Part shown: one piece after another, positions 50,201 to 63,368 of the stretch
Layout of the letters: the number at the start of each line of letters is the position of its first letter
How positions within the stretch are numbered: position 1 is the first letter of the stretch
Origin: Poronia punctata
Lineage: Eukaryota > Ascomycota > Sordariomycetes > Xylariales > Xylariaceae
Assembly (NCBI GenBank): GCA_022579005.1
Contig: MU401480.1
Coordinates: forward strand, 211,624-275,623
Length of the DNA: 64,000 nt
Reading direction: 5' to 3'
Position numbers and translations under genes: made by a program
Notes under the pieces: model-generated
Told to the model about the DNA's origin: nothing
The model's input: the letters and a program-made list of their open reading frames with translations, nothing else
Databases searched by the model: none

Positions 50201-52230
50201 ATTTTCCTGACCCAACGGGGCCAACCAGCATGGTAAGTGAAGATGGAGGTATCTTGGTGTTGATGTCTTGCAGAACAAACTTGTCCTCTTCCCAGCCAAA
50301 CTTCCCATTTTCCACCATCACGGGATAGGATGGATCCCGGGCAGTCTTGGCCGCGATTTCTCTGTTTTCCACATAATCAGGGCGACTTTTTAGATCGGAC
50401 ATCACCACGCGGAAATCCCGACGAGTCTCACACCCCAAGAAGGCCTGAAACCGTCCGGTACAAGTAAAGGCAGACACTAGCTGCGGAACGGCCATAAAGA
50501 GCTCCGCCAAGGGATTCGTCAATAATACAAGGTATGCAAGACTGGTGAATGCTCTCGACACATCCAGGGTTCGCTGGGCAAAGGCGAAAGTGAGTGATGA
50601 GCCAAGAAATTGGGGAATGAATCCGAAAAGGGCAGAGAGGATGGTAATCTTACGGAACCGACCTCCTGCCACTAGCTCTTGTACGCGGAACGTTTGCACG
50701 TACTCGCTAACAGTATCAGAGAGGCCCGAGAGCTTCAGGTTTTTCATGTTAGAAATCACAGTGGCAGTCAGGCCGACGCGTTTCTGGTTAGCCGCCATCC
50801 AGGACTTCTGAGAATCACCGGTGAACTTCAGGAGCCCACCCAAACACAGGAAACAGACGATCACTGTCCCAATGGGCGCAACAAAAACGACGCCTAGTTC
50901 TTGATATAAAAACCAGCTGGCTAGTGCAGACTGGACGAGCTTAGCCCATGTCTCGTGCAAGTAGGTGAAGCCCAGACTGATACGTTCAATATCTGTGCTC
51001 ATCAACGTCAGTGCGGCACCATCATTGTCCGTGCCCAACCGAGCTTCAGTCGCTTTGATGTAGGTCGCCGTAACGAGGATCGATCGTGTCATAGTCAGCG
51101 TGCGACGGTGGGTGTACCTATAACAACGCCTTAGCAATTCCCATCGGATGACTGGAGAGAAACAGGTCCATCGTACCAGTAGAGAGCTGAGGAGATGGCG
51201 ATCCCAGTGTATATCAACACACTTGCTCCGATAAGCCCGTACCCAACATTGGGGTCTTTTTCAGGCTTGGACAGGAATTCTAGTAAGCGCTTGGTGAAGA
51301 AAGGCTGGGCCAAGGTGAAGCCAAGCATCGCCAGGCGAAGGGGTATAGACAGCAGCAAATTCCGCTTCAGCGTCCGCATCAGCGCCTTTTCCAAGCCAAA
51401 TTTGTCACCCTTTAGTTTCCCATAGTCAATATTCCTGGAAAATTGGTTGTGCAGCTGTTTGCTGCTGAGCGTACTGTCAAGCGGATAGAGATCATTGATC
51501 TTCAAAACATTCTTGTAGCCAGTTAGAAAGAGTCGGTTGAGCCAAAAATACACGCCGAGAGAAAAGATGCCGCTTGTCTCCTCCGGGCTATGCTCTTTCT
51601 TATCCCAGCTGACCCATGCAGTCTTCTGACGAGCTTCCAGGAGGAAAATGCCTAGTTTAAAGGCTAACGTAGCTGTAAAGATGCCGGTATAAGTAACCTC
51701 GGGCCTGCCATGAGAGGATAAGAACAAGGTCCTCGTCTGCGCTGCGTCCAAGAGGAGGCTCAGGAATAAGTAACTGTTCAGCAGAACCGATGGTCTCGGG
51801 CTTCTGCTATGATCTATAGCACTCAATACCATCATGACGAATGCTGATGTGAGCTTCAAGGCAGAAGCAGCTACGAACAAGCTGGTCACATGAAGGGAGC
51901 CGTTTATAGCCATGATCAGGAGTGTGAGCTCTAGTACGACATATATGGCGATAGTAGTCTATAGTGAATGTTAGTAGAAGAGCCAGCAGGTGGTCACTGC
52001 ATGGTACTGAGAATGAGAGTGAAGAATAGACGTGCCAGTTTGATTAATCGCGCTACTGGAGCATGCACGATGATCGGTTTCCGCGCCTGGTAGAGAGCGC
52101 GCCATAGTGAAGATACGATGAACAGGACAGAGGGGAGAAGGGAGAAGAACAATTGTTCGAATTCGGGGTTGAAGTCGAATCCAACATGGTCTTGCTGGAA
52201 GAGGTCGCTACCTCGTCCCGAAAAGGCCAT
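47298..52230 (-). CDS. ABCC (MRP)-type full-length ABC transporter
   Basis: Seven exons (52230-52008, 51930-51177, 51117-49385, 49260-48950, 48870-48707, 48648-48599, 48511-47298) give 1,482 residues. Layout TMD0-TMD1-NBD1-TMD2-NBD2, typical of the C subfamily. NBD1: Walker A GPVGSGKST, signature LSGGQKQR, Walker B LLVMDDVFSGLD. NBD2: GRTGSGKSS, LSAGQRQL, ILLLDEMSSSVD; NBD2 has Glu after Walker B and NBD1 has Asp, the usual ABCC asymmetry. A charged linker after NBD1 (GGSEDDSASEVAPGET) is a likely phosphorylation region. Expected at the plasma or vacuole membrane, exporting organic anions, conjugates or metabolites. A role in exporting the cluster product is possible but it lies 14 kb beyond the last cluster-like gene. 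Confidence 0.92.
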
Positions 52231-52900
52231 TACGGTTGCAATAATAGTGTGTCAGGATCTGGTGTCGCGTTCAATTCTTGTTCTTGACTGCCACAAAGTC
52301 ACCCAGTGTCGGCTTAAATGTAGAAAATTGGGCATACGCGTTTTAATGTCGTTTGGAGAAATTCTAACAACGACTCGTGACTTCTCACACATAGTCCTAG
52401 ATCCAACATAAGCAGGCAACTGCCAGCAGATTTAGTCCATAGATACCTCGCTGATGCTCACCTCGGGATCCACCTCGGCCGCCACCGAACCCCGAAGGCA
52501 CCTTCCTCCATACCTCATGCTTATCAAAACCGAGTCCGCGTAGAGAAAGAGTAATCGACTATGCCTGCCAGTTGGGTGGTGATCATGAAGCGGCCGGCCC
52601 AGGCCAGTTTCTAGGAACCGGGTAACCCCCATGAAAATACCCACTCTTACATATGCGGGCAGGCTGATGCGGGTAATACAACTAGGGATGCATTTTGTAT
52701 CATACAGATACGGTATCATACAGAATGATTCCTATATGATATAGTATCTTTAAAAGATACAATGTACCGACGGAAAAACCAGTTCTTCTGTGTCCACTTT
52801 TCCGCAGATCAGCACCTAAATAAGTAACTATTACGACAACCAAGAAGCTTAATTTCCGGACCTACGTTGGTCCATCAAAACACCTACAATCAATACTATT

Positions 52901-52933
52901 CTGCTACCTCTGCCACCTCTGCCACCTCTGCCG
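52901..52933. repeat. CTGCCACCT minisatellite inside the hAT-like element
   Basis: About 3.5 tandem 9-bp units in the interior of the 680-bp element. Confidence 0.75.
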
Positions 52934-52944
52934 CCTTGGTTAAC

Positions 52945-53045
52945 ATAGCAGAAGCCCTTTGGCTAGCCATAGCAGAAGCCCTTTAGCCATGGCAGAAGCC
53001 CTTTAGCCATAGTAGAAGCCCTTTGGCTAGCTATAGCAAAAGGGC
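52945..53045. repeat. 20/24-bp minisatellite inside the hAT-like element
   Basis: Four to five tandem copies of ATAGCAGAAGCCCTTTAGCC, some with a four-base GGCT insertion after the T-run. The variants alternate in length. Confidence 0.85.
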
Positions 53046-53370
53046 ATAAGGGTGCAAGTGTAGTGATTTAGGTAGTAGGTCAGGTGGCAGGGATACCCTC
53101 AGCGGCGTACCTTTAAGTATGTTTATAAAACCTGCAAAATAGGCTGCAAAGGGCGTAAGAAAATAAAAGAAATAGTAATAGGATAGAATAAAGCGTAAAA
53201 AAGAGGTTAAAAGTGTTACTTTTGCAATAAACGTAGTAGTTGTAGCAGAAATAGCAAGAAAGTTAGTGTATAATACGTATAATACGTATTATACAAAATT
53301 TTGTATGGGAAAATGTATCATATAGGTATGTTCCTAAAGGATACTGTACTAATGCATCCCTAAATACAAC

Positions 53371-54082
53371 GGTCCAGCCCATCCAAGGTATAAAACCAGA
53401 CATTCTGATCACTTCTTGATTATCGATTGCTCCCATCTGATATTCGTCGCTGTCTTGCTATTAACCTAGGTAGGCTACAAATAACAAGCAAATCTACAAT
53501 ATTACCTAACACTTCCACGAGAGGCGCAAATTCGCACGCATTATTCGTACTATGTCGGCGTTCAACCTCTTGTACAAGGTAGCCCCGGACCCCGGCCGGC
53601 TATTTGTCTGTTTGGGCCTTAGTGCTATTCCGCCGTGCGGCGCAGTAGTACCGCAATGGTGTCATATGTACCAAACTATACCATATCCCAGATGTCGCGG
53701 GGCATTTTTCCTCATTATTCCTTTCGAGTTATATGCCTACTACCTAGGACGACCGAATGCGCGCTGGAGATTTTCGCGTTCTAATATCTGCTTTCCTTGC
53801 GGTTTCGCGCCACTGGGATTTCTCGGAATAGTGGACGTGAGGGGGTTTAGAGAATGTGCAACGTGCCTGCCTGCCCGGTTTTCATGTAAATTCTTTTCAA
53901 ATTCAAATTGAATACTTACATTATCATCTGCAACATACACGGCCGCTCAGAAATTTCTTCTGACGTAGTCCCAGAAAATGATGACTTGCATAACTCATTA
54001 GGTATGCGCACGCATGCTGCTCCCCAATAAAACTCCAGTAGAACAGCAACCCAAGACTATAAAGAAAAAGGGGGGACTTGAT
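53371..54082. other. Intergenic region right of the hAT-like element
   Basis: 3' region of the HET gene. One 119-codon open frame (53552-53911) has no recognisable feature and is not called. Confidence 0.55.
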
Positions 54083-55908
54083 CTACATAATCTCATAAAA
54101 CGCCTCCTTAGCCCCCCGAACAGTCTTTAAACCCTCCCACTCAAAATCCCTCTTCAACCGCGCAAAATCAACGCGCTTATAATCCGGGTAAAGAACCATT
54201 TGCCATGAATTAAGCTCGCTATAAGTCCGAGCCATTTGTACTTGTAATTCCATATCATCATCATCACCACCGACCCGCGATATCAGAAGAAGAAGAAGAA
54301 GAACGGATTCCCCTCCGGGTTCACAGAATCGTACGAGATGCTGGCGGTTATGGTTATGGTTATGGTTATCGATGATGGAGAGGGTTGGTCCGCTCATTTT
54401 CATGTCGCAGGGTGGATAGCAGTCTGCTAGGTAATAGCCGTTTTCGACGAGGTTGGGACATTTGATTGATAATTTGGTCGTCGGGCTGGTTTTGTTGGTC
54501 GTCATCTTGCCTATTTGTAGGTATACGGGTACTCGCCGGGGATAACTTTGGTCGGTGGGGAAGTCGTGGTTTACGGAAGATGGCGCGGTGGTGGTGGGGG
54601 AGAATAGCGAGGGGGCTGGAGAAAGTGGATCTGCGGAGGCGGGCGAGACGGGTTCGGAAGAAGAAGAAGAAGAAGATGGTGTCGTGACGGCTTCGACAAT
54701 ATGTGATGGGAGCGTTTCGTCGGGATGGACAGGGATGGCGTCTGCGTAAAAGGGGGCGGTGGCGCGTGCTCGGTGCATAGTGAGAGGTCCATCCTGTCCT
54801 CCTTTCTTGTATTCTAGAGGCAAAATCACATGATTCTTGTAGTTCTTCCCGCAGTCCAAGATGCCGAGTGCTGTTCCGGCATTGTCGTCTAGAAAGATGA
54901 CAGGTAGTTCAATGTGTAGACCGAGGTTGGTCATGATGTAATGGCTGCCTTCCTTGTAGCAGTTTTGGTAGGATTTCCACGAGCGGAACGAATCGGGAGT
55001 GGGCGCCAAAAGGCCGTTGCTGAGCTCTTGTGCGCCGCAGCCCCAGGCTAGAATACTGTGGTCATAAGTCGTTCTCATGATTTCTTCTTGGAGTCTGCGG
55101 AATGCCCTGGCGCCTTCGCCGTATATAACGGGCATGTTGACGTCCAGAATGCCCATGAGGCAATATGCCATGTCCTCTTTCTTTGAAGTCTTGCGTCCTG
55201 CGGCCCATGACATGCGTTGGGCGATGCTGGTGTTGAATAGCGCATCTGGATTCTCGAGATATTCCTCCTCGATACCGGTAGCTGTTGAGATGGCTTTGGA
55301 GAGTTGTCCTTTCGACCCAATTCCGACCCATGCGTTGTTGAAAAATCGGACATTTTTGGGTGCTAGTAACTCTTGGAGTGTCCAGCCGCGAGTGAACCAC
55401 CGGCTCTTTGTGAACTGGATCAAGTCGCCGTTCGGACGCAAAGGAATGTCGACGTCTGAGAGATAGACGAAACATGCTTTTGAATTCCGGTACCATCTGA
55501 ACATGGAATTGATGGCTATGGTGCTATCGTCAGCTTTTTAAAATAACTTGAGTATGGCGCTCGGCCGTTTCATGCTAGTTTACCTTCGGAAAGTTCAGCA
55601 CTGTTGGTCTTGTCAATGCCTAACATAACGTCAGCAGGCATATTTTATAAGAATGGCGAGAGACGGGCAGCAGTACAGCAAGTATCAATCCAGACCCACG
55701 CCCACCCCCTCCTCCTAGCTGTTATACAGAAATTCCTAATCTTGTCGAAACCGGCCTTTTTGCGGAGTTGTTCGGCGTCTAGGCTTTTCATATCTTGTAG
55801 TGACACTTCCTCATCGCCCCAAGTATGTGAAAGAATGGCATAATCCGGTACTTCATCGTCATCGAAAAACTCCTTCAATCTTAACGAGCGGGCGTTCAAA
55901 AGCCTCAT
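54083..55908 (-). CDS. HET-domain (heterokaryon incompatibility) protein
   Basis: Three exons (55908-55677, 55619-55584, 55515-54083), 566 residues. The HET domain starts at residue 1: MRLLNARSLRLKEFF, YAILSHTWGDEEVS, WVWIDTCCIDKTNSAELSEAINSMFRWY, then SRWFTRGWTLQELLAPKNVRFF and AYCLMGILDVNMPVIYGEG, all hallmarks of the family (TIR-related, linked to NAD loss and cell death in vegetative incompatibility). No NACHT, WD40 or ankyrin part follows; the C-terminal 300 residues contain low-complexity tracts (a Ser run, Asn-His repeats, a Leu run, GGDDDD). A GTG three bases upstream of the chosen ATG is disregarded. It lies beside repeat-rich DNA, as is common for this fast-evolving family. Confidence 0.93.
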
Positions 55909-56423
55909 CACTGTGGATTGTCCGGGACTAAATTGTTGTTTTTGTATTTGTTGACTGTGGTTATAGCGTAGAAGCCTGGATATCTGAGACCACGTATATA
56001 TGCAAACTGGTAATTCTTGGTGAAGATTTACTAAAAAATGTGAGTTGAGAGGTAAGTTAAGGTAATGGAGGGGTAAATGAGGTCTGTCCGAATATTGGGT
56101 AGACGGAAGTAATTTAGATAAACTACTAGGTAGGGGAATCTCAGATCGAGACGGGCGAGTGGGGTGTATACGTGGTATATATTAGTGCTTATGAAACCTG
56201 TCTCTACGAACTGGCAAGCCCCCCCCGTTCGTCCCAAAAACAACCCGGACTAGACTAGAACATTAACAGCTAATGTAGGCAGTTGCCAGGATAACTACCG
56301 GTAGACTGACCGACGCATTGGAATTGGTATGTGATGAGCTTACTACAGTATACGCGCGGCAGGGATGTGCGCTGTTAAATATTTTAGCGGGCGCTCAACA
56401 GACGCGAACTGGCAGACTGGGTC
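55909..56423. other. HET promoter and flank of the retrotransposon
   Basis: Ordinary base composition, no gene seen; the last five bases (56419-56423, GGGTC) are the left target-site duplication of the adjacent LTR element. Confidence 0.6.
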
Positions 56424-56626
56424 TGTCATATCATAAAGGATATCTACCCGTTATAGCTATGTTATATATCTATATAAAGGTACCTACCTTATAGGTACTA
56501 GTACTAGGACTAGCAGGTACCTATATTAGCAAGTGCGACCTACTATAAATATACTTATATTTATAGCATTTTAAATAGTATAAAGATTTTTTTTTTAGCT
56601 ATTTATTTTATTTTATATTACTTATA
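56424..56626. repeat. Left LTR (203 bp)
   Basis: Outer (left) part is unmutated with normal G/C content; from about 56545 onward it is RIP-altered relative to the right LTR. Its inner end reads TA where the right LTR keeps CA. Confidence 0.9.
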
Positions 56627-59600
56627 AATTAGTAGCTAGCAATAAAAGCAGCATTACTTTGCTAAAGTTTTTTTTTTTTTAAAAAAAAATTTAACTAAAA
56701 ATTTTTTATAAAAATTTAAACTAGGTTTTTTATATAAAAAATTTAACTAGTTTTTTTATATAAAAAAATATTATTAAAGTTTTATTTACTTTATTTTTAC
56801 TTATTTTAGTACTAATTACTTATATTAAACATAATTAAAAAACTTTTAGCTTAATAATTACTAAAATTTAAAAAAACTAAATATAACTTTGCTAAAAAAA
56901 TTACTTTTTAAATAGCAAAAAAAGCATAAAAATTAGCTTTAAACTTTTAATTTAAAGCTAAGTTATTAAAAGCAAACTATTTTTTAAAGTAAATAAATTT
57001 TAAAAAGTTATTTTAAGCAGCATTATTATAATTTTATTAATATATTTTAATTATTAACTTATTATTAAAAGCTATAAAATTAAAACTTTTAATTATTTTA
57101 CTATTACTTATACTTTTATAACTATTATTATTACTAATTATATTTTTAACTTTATTTATATTTTTATTTATACTTATAATAAATTTATTGCTAAAAACAT
57201 TTTTTTTATTAATAAATATATTAAAATAAATACTTTTGCTTTTATTTTTAATAGTAAACTTAAATAGCTTTTTAAATAAAAATGCCTACTAAATTATTAA
57301 AGCAATATTTAAAAAATAATAATAATATATTAATTAAAATATAAATATACTTTTAATAATATAAATAAAATAAAATATTAACTAAATAATATAGCTATTT
57401 ATAGTAAATAACTAAATTAATAATAATAATTATAGCTTATAATTATTATATATAAAATATTTTAACTTTTTCATAAAAAATCTTATATTTTAAAATATAG
57501 TTATAAACAAAAAAGTTATTAAATATATTAATACTTTTATATTTATAAATTGCTTTAAATATTTAGCATTTTAAAACTTAAAATAAAAAGTTTATTAAAT
57601 ATAAATATAATGCTTTTTTAGCTTAACGTTAATTTAATATTTTTAAGTATTATTTATAGCAAATTAAATTATTTTTAAAATAGCTTTTATTTTTATAATT
57701 TATAATAAATTAATTAAATAATTTAAACTTTTATAGTTTATTACTATAAAATAGTTATAAGCTTACTTTTTTATATTAAAAAATATTTATAAAAGTTATA
57801 ATATTATAATATTTATTTAAAAAGTTATTTAAAATATAAAGAATTATAATTAAAATTTTTATAATTAATTATTAGCAATATTTAAAGCATTTAATAGTAA
57901 TATTTAAAGTTAGCTTATAGTACTTATAAATACTTTATTTATAAATACTTTATTATTTAAACTTTAAAATAAAAAAAAAGTATTTAAAAAAATAGTATAA
58001 AAAAAATATGCTTATTATAATAACTTTAACTTTTAATTTTATAACTAAACTTAAAATTATTTTAATAATAATAATAATTAATAGTTTAATTTTTATAATA
58101 ATAATAAAAATAAAAGTTAACATTTTTAAAATATTAATTAAAAATATTTAAACTAAGGTTTAAAGTATATAAATTAATAATATACTTTTTAACTTTAATA
58201 GCTTACTTAAAATATATTTTTTATAAAGCTAAATTAATAAATTTAAATATAAAACTAGTATTAAGCTTTTTTATAGCTTTATTTATTAGTTTTAAAAAAC
58301 TATTATTTGCTACTTTTATTTTAAAAATCTTAGTAATAATAATAATAGCTTTAAAAAATATATTATAAAAATTAAAATTAGCTATAATATAATAATATAA
58401 ATTAGTATTAAAAGCAATACTAAGCTAATTATTAAAATTACTAAAATAAGGCCTTATTTTAAAATTATAACTAAAAAAACTTTATAAATTTAAAAAAATA
58501 ATTTAATTATAAAAATTAAAATTTTTAATACTACCTTTTATTAGTAAAAAATACTAATAATACTTATAGTTTTATTACTATATATTACTTTTTTTATATA
58601 TTTTTTATAAAAACTTATTAAAAATATTATGCTTTATTTTTAAGTAATAATGCTTTTTATAAACATTTAAATATTAAATATAAAAAAACTAAATATAAAT
58701 TATAATTTTTTACTTAAAAATTTAATTAATATTATATAAATATAAGTTTTAATATTAAAATTTTTAAAGTAGTTAACTTAAAAATAGCAATACTAAATAT
58801 TATTAATTTATTAAAACTATATAAGTAAGTATTTAATATTATATAATTTAAAGTATTAGCTATACTAATAAAAACTAAATATAAGTTTTAGTTATATAGC
58901 TACTTTAAAATAATAATTACTTTTAACTTTTATAATTTAATATATTAAGTTAATATTTATAAAAATATTAAATATTTTAAAACTATTATTAATATTAACT
59001 AGCTTTATAAAAAGTTTTTAAAGCTTAATTAGTAAAAATAAGCAACTTTATTAATTATAAAAAGTATAAAAACAGCTATTTATATTATTAATAACTACGT
59101 TATTATGCTTATATATTTTTAAAGCAAAAACTAATAAAGCTAGCTAGCTATTATTTACTTTATATATAAAATAGCTATTATTTTAAATTTTTAAGCTTAT
59201 ATGCTTTTAAAAATAAACATTTTTTATTAAAAGCAATTTAATATTTTAATGTTTTAAAACTAAGCTATTATTTGTTTTTATAATAATATTATTATTAATT
59301 TTAATATTATTTTAAAAAAAAAACTATAATAAGTTTTTATAAAAAATTTAATATTTATAATAGTATAGCTTTATTTTTATACTATAATACTAGTATACTA
59401 TATTGCTAAAAATAAAAGTTAAAACTTAATATTTAAGCTAGCTAATTTACTTTTAAATACTTTTACGTTATTAGCTAATTTTAAAATAGCTATAGTAATA
59501 ATATAAAATAATTTTTTTAAACTTATATAAGTACTTAAAAATAAATTAATAAGCTATTTTATATTTATAAATTTAGCTTATACTATATATTAAGTTAAAA

Positions 59601-62600
59601 AATAATATACTTTTTAACTTATAAAATTTATTATTTATTAATTTAAGCTATTAATAAAGCTTAGCTTTATTAAATTAGCTTTTACTTATATTTTTAACTA
59701 TATTTATAAATATAAAACTAGCGTTAATATATATAAAGATTTAAAAAACTTAAATTTAAAAAAGCTAATATTAAAACTTATAAATAAGTTTAAATTTATT
59801 TTTTAAAATATAAAGTATGCTAACGTTTTAAAAAATAAATAAATATAAATATAACTTAAATTAAGCTAGGAAAAAAATATTTTTAAGCACTATAAAGTAT
59901 ATTTCTTACTTAAAAATGCTTAGAAAATTGTTAAAAAAATTATTAATAAACTTTAAGCTACTAATAAGATTTATAAAACTATATAATAAGTTTTTTTTTT
60001 TTTTTAGTATTTATTATATAAAAAAAGATTTTAAGCTACTTAGTATAAAAATTAGTAAAAGCTATTATTAAAAACTAAAATATTTAAAAAAAAAGCTATA
60101 TAGTTATTAATATTAAATAAGTTAATAAATAAGCTTTAAATAATATATACTTTATATAATTATAAAATAAAATTATAAACTATATAGTAAGTTATAAATT
60201 TTAAAGTATTTTAAATATTATAACATTTTATTATTAATAGTAAGTATACTTAAATTTATAATAAATATTTATTATTATTACTTATAAAAGCTAGTTTACT
60301 TTTAATTATATAGTTATAAGCTATAAAAGCAATAATATATATGTTTAAAAGCAAATAAATAATATATTATAGTATATAGTTGCTAAATTTTATTATAATA
60401 ATATTATTATTTTTTTACTTATATTAAAATAATATTTAAAAAATTTATATAAAGTATTTAAAATTTTTTAAACTAAAAATATTAATATTAAGCTATTTAA
60501 ATTATATATTATTTTTTTTAACGTTATAGTACTAAGTTAACTTATTAACTTTTTTAAAATAATTTTAATAGCTAAATACTTTAAAGCTATTTACTACTTA
60601 AAGTTTTTTTAAATATTAAAAAACTTTAAAATATTTATTAAATTTACTATATAGCTTTATACTTTTTGCTTTTTTTATAAAATTTTAATTTAGCTATTAT
60701 AAAAATAAAAAATAAAGTTACTTAGTTATATTTAAAAAATATATATTAAATTTAAATATATAAAGTATAATTAAACTATAATAGTAATATTTATATTTTT
60801 AACTAAAAAAAAGCAAATAGCTTTTAATTAAATTAAAGTAGCGCTTTTTACTAATATAAAACTAATATTTTACTTTTTTGTTTGCTAATTATTTATTAAC
60901 TTTAATATGTTAGCTAAAAGTATTAGTATAAAAATATACTATATTAAAAAAAAAGCTATTTTTGCTTTATTTATTAATAGCTTTATTATATATTACTTTT
61001 TATAATTTATTATAAAGCTTATAATATTTTTATTTTAGCTATTAACTAAAGCAAAAAAAATTATTAGCTTATTAAAATAAAACTTTATAGCTATATTTAA
61101 CTTTTAAAAAAAGCTAAATATTAGTTTAATATTACTAAAGTATGTTTTTGTATTATATTTATAAACTATAAAGTAATTTTAAGCTTTTAATAGTATAAAG
61201 ATTTTATTAACTTTATTGCTACTAATAACGCTAATAAGTAAATTGTTTATATATTAAAATATATTAGCTAATTTAAAATACGTATACTTTATAAACTTAA
61301 AAAGTATTATATAATACTTAATACTTTTAGCAAATTATTATAAAAAAAGCTATAATATAAAGCAAATTTTAAAAAAAAAATTAAAGTTTACTAAATAACT
61401 TACTAAATAATTAAAATAAATATTAAGTAATATATTAAGTTTATTAATAAATTTAAAAATATAAGTTTTTGCTACTAATATAAAAGTAGCTTAAACTAAT
61501 ATAAAACTTAAATATTTTTTTAAAAAACTTAAAAAATTAAGCTATAGTACTACTTTAAATAAAGTTTAAATTTTAATATTAAATTTAATAAAAATATAAA
61601 AAAAACCTATACTTTAAAAATATTTTTAAAGTTATTAAAGCTAAGTTTTATAAACTTATAAAAAATAAAACTAAGTTACTTTTTTATTTTTAAAATAGCT
61701 TATTTTAAAATATAATTTTAAGTATATTAAATTGCTTATATATTTTTTGCTTATATTTTTTTTAACTATAAGCTATAATATATAAACTAAATTATTTAAA
61801 ATATATAAAAATAATATATATAATATATTAATTTTATATTTATTAAAGCTTTAAGTAACTTAAAAAATATGCAAAAAAATGCTTTTAATATAAAATCTTA
61901 TAACTTAAAAAATATAAGCTATATAAATTATTATAGCTTATATTATTACTTTTTTATTTATACTATTAAATTATAATAAACTTTATACTTAATTTACTTA
62001 TTTTTATTATAAAATTTAACGTTATTATAGTTATAGTTAATAAATTAACTAAATAAAAATAGATTATTTTTAGCAAAAAAACTTAGTTAGTTAAAAAATA
62101 AAGTATAGCTTTTATTTAACGTTTATTAAATTTTAATTAAAAAATATTAAAAGTTATAATATTAAATAAAAATTTAAAATTTTTATTTATATTTTAAAAA
62201 TTTATTTAGCAAAAGCTAAATACTAAGCTTTTTTATTTAATAGCATACTACTTTTAAATAAATAAATAATTAAAAATTATAGTTTAAATAGCTTAGTTTG
62301 CTTTTTATTATTATATATATATTATAAAAAATTTATTAAATTAGCTTGCTACTTTACTTTAATTATAATTTAAATATAATAATATAAAATATATAACTAC
62401 TAAAATGTTTTTTAATAAATTAGCTATAAGTTTTACTTTTATAAATATTATAAATATATTAAATTTTAAAAATATAAATAAATTTTAATAGCTTTATTTT
62501 CTTTTAAGTACTTAAATTTAAGTATTAAACATTATTATATTAGCTTTTATAATTATAAAAAAATACTTTAATTAAAAATACTAATTATGCTACTTTAAAG

Positions 62601-63160
62601 TAAAAGATTAAGTTTTGCTATAGCTTTATAAAAGCTATAATATTTTATTAACTATAATTTTAAGTAATAAAATATTATAAAAGTATATAAAACTATTTAA
62701 AGTTTTTTAAAAAATAAGTACTTTAGCATATAAGCTAAACTTATAAAAATATAATATATATATTTATAACATTATATTAGTTAATTACTTTAAACTTACT
62801 TTTATAAATAAATATAATTAATTTTTTTTATTTATTAGCTTTATTTAACTAAAAGATTATTTAAAAAAATATACTATTACTATAAAGCAAATTAAAAAAA
62901 AATATAATACTTTACTATATATAAGGACTTTAGTTAAAAATTTAATAAATAGCTTATATTAAAATAATTAAGCAGCAATATACTAATAATAAAAAAATAA
63001 AAAAACTAATAAAATAAGTTAAAATAAAAAAATTACTATAATTATAAAATTATACTAAAAAGATATTATAAGCATATTTATAAATATATTTTTTATATAT
63101 AGCTACTTACTACTTATATATACTATAAAAATATAATATTTTTTTTTAAAAAAAGCAAAT

Positions 63161-63363
63161 TATTATATTTTAAAAAATATTTACCTATTATAGCTATATT
63201 ATATATTTATATAAAAGTACTTACTTTATAAGTACTAGTACTAAAACTAGCAGGTACCTATATTAGTAAGTGCGACCTACTATAAACATACCTATATTTA
63301 TAGCATCCTAGATAGCATAGGGATTTCCTTCCTAGCTATTTATTTTATTTTACATTACTTACA
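63161..63363. repeat. Right LTR (203 bp)
   Basis: Aligns base for base with the left LTR at a constant offset of 6,737. Its inner (left) part is RIP-altered, including TG changed to TA at 63161; its outer part is intact and ends in CA. Confidence 0.9.
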
Positions 63364-63368
63364 AGGTC

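Larger units (their letters stand above)
52675..53370. mobile_element. Non-autonomous hAT-like DNA transposon with 8-bp target duplication
   Basis: The element itself is 52683-53362 (680 bp). It starts with TAGGGATGCATT and ends with the exact reverse complement, giving 12-bp terminal inverted repeats. It is flanked on both sides by a perfect AATACAAC (52675-52682 and 53363-53370). An 8-bp target duplication is the hallmark of the hAT superfamily. Subterminal GTATCATAC motifs are repeated near the left end. There is no transposase frame; the interior consists of two minisatellites and AT-rich sequence, so it would need a transposase from elsewhere. It carries no RIP-type decay and looks fairly recent. 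Confidence 0.85.
56424..63363. mobile_element. Complete LTR retrotransposon destroyed by RIP
   Basis: 6,940 bp bounded by two 203-bp direct LTRs without indels between them. The left outer end begins TG (56424) and the right outer end finishes CA (63363). The flanks GGGTC (56419-56423) and AGGTC (63364-63368) form a 5-bp target duplication differing by one G/A. The interior is almost only A and T with scattered AGCTA/TAGC words and no usable reading frame, as expected after heavy C-to-T and G-to-A conversion on both strands. The size fits Gypsy or Copia; class cannot be told without the proteins. A purine-rich stretch ending in AAAAAAAGCAAA just before the right LTR may be the polypurine tract, hinting at plus orientation. 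Confidence 0.9.

Noticed and set aside
53552..53911. 119-codon plus-strand open frame
   Set aside because: No domain, signal or conserved motif, and no coding-like context; lies between a transposon and the HET gene 3' end.
56424..63363. AT-rich block as inserted mitochondrial DNA or a centromere core
   Set aside because: LTRs, TG..CA outer ends, a target duplication and transition-only differences identify a RIP-mutated retrotransposon; no mitochondrial gene or RNA is visible.
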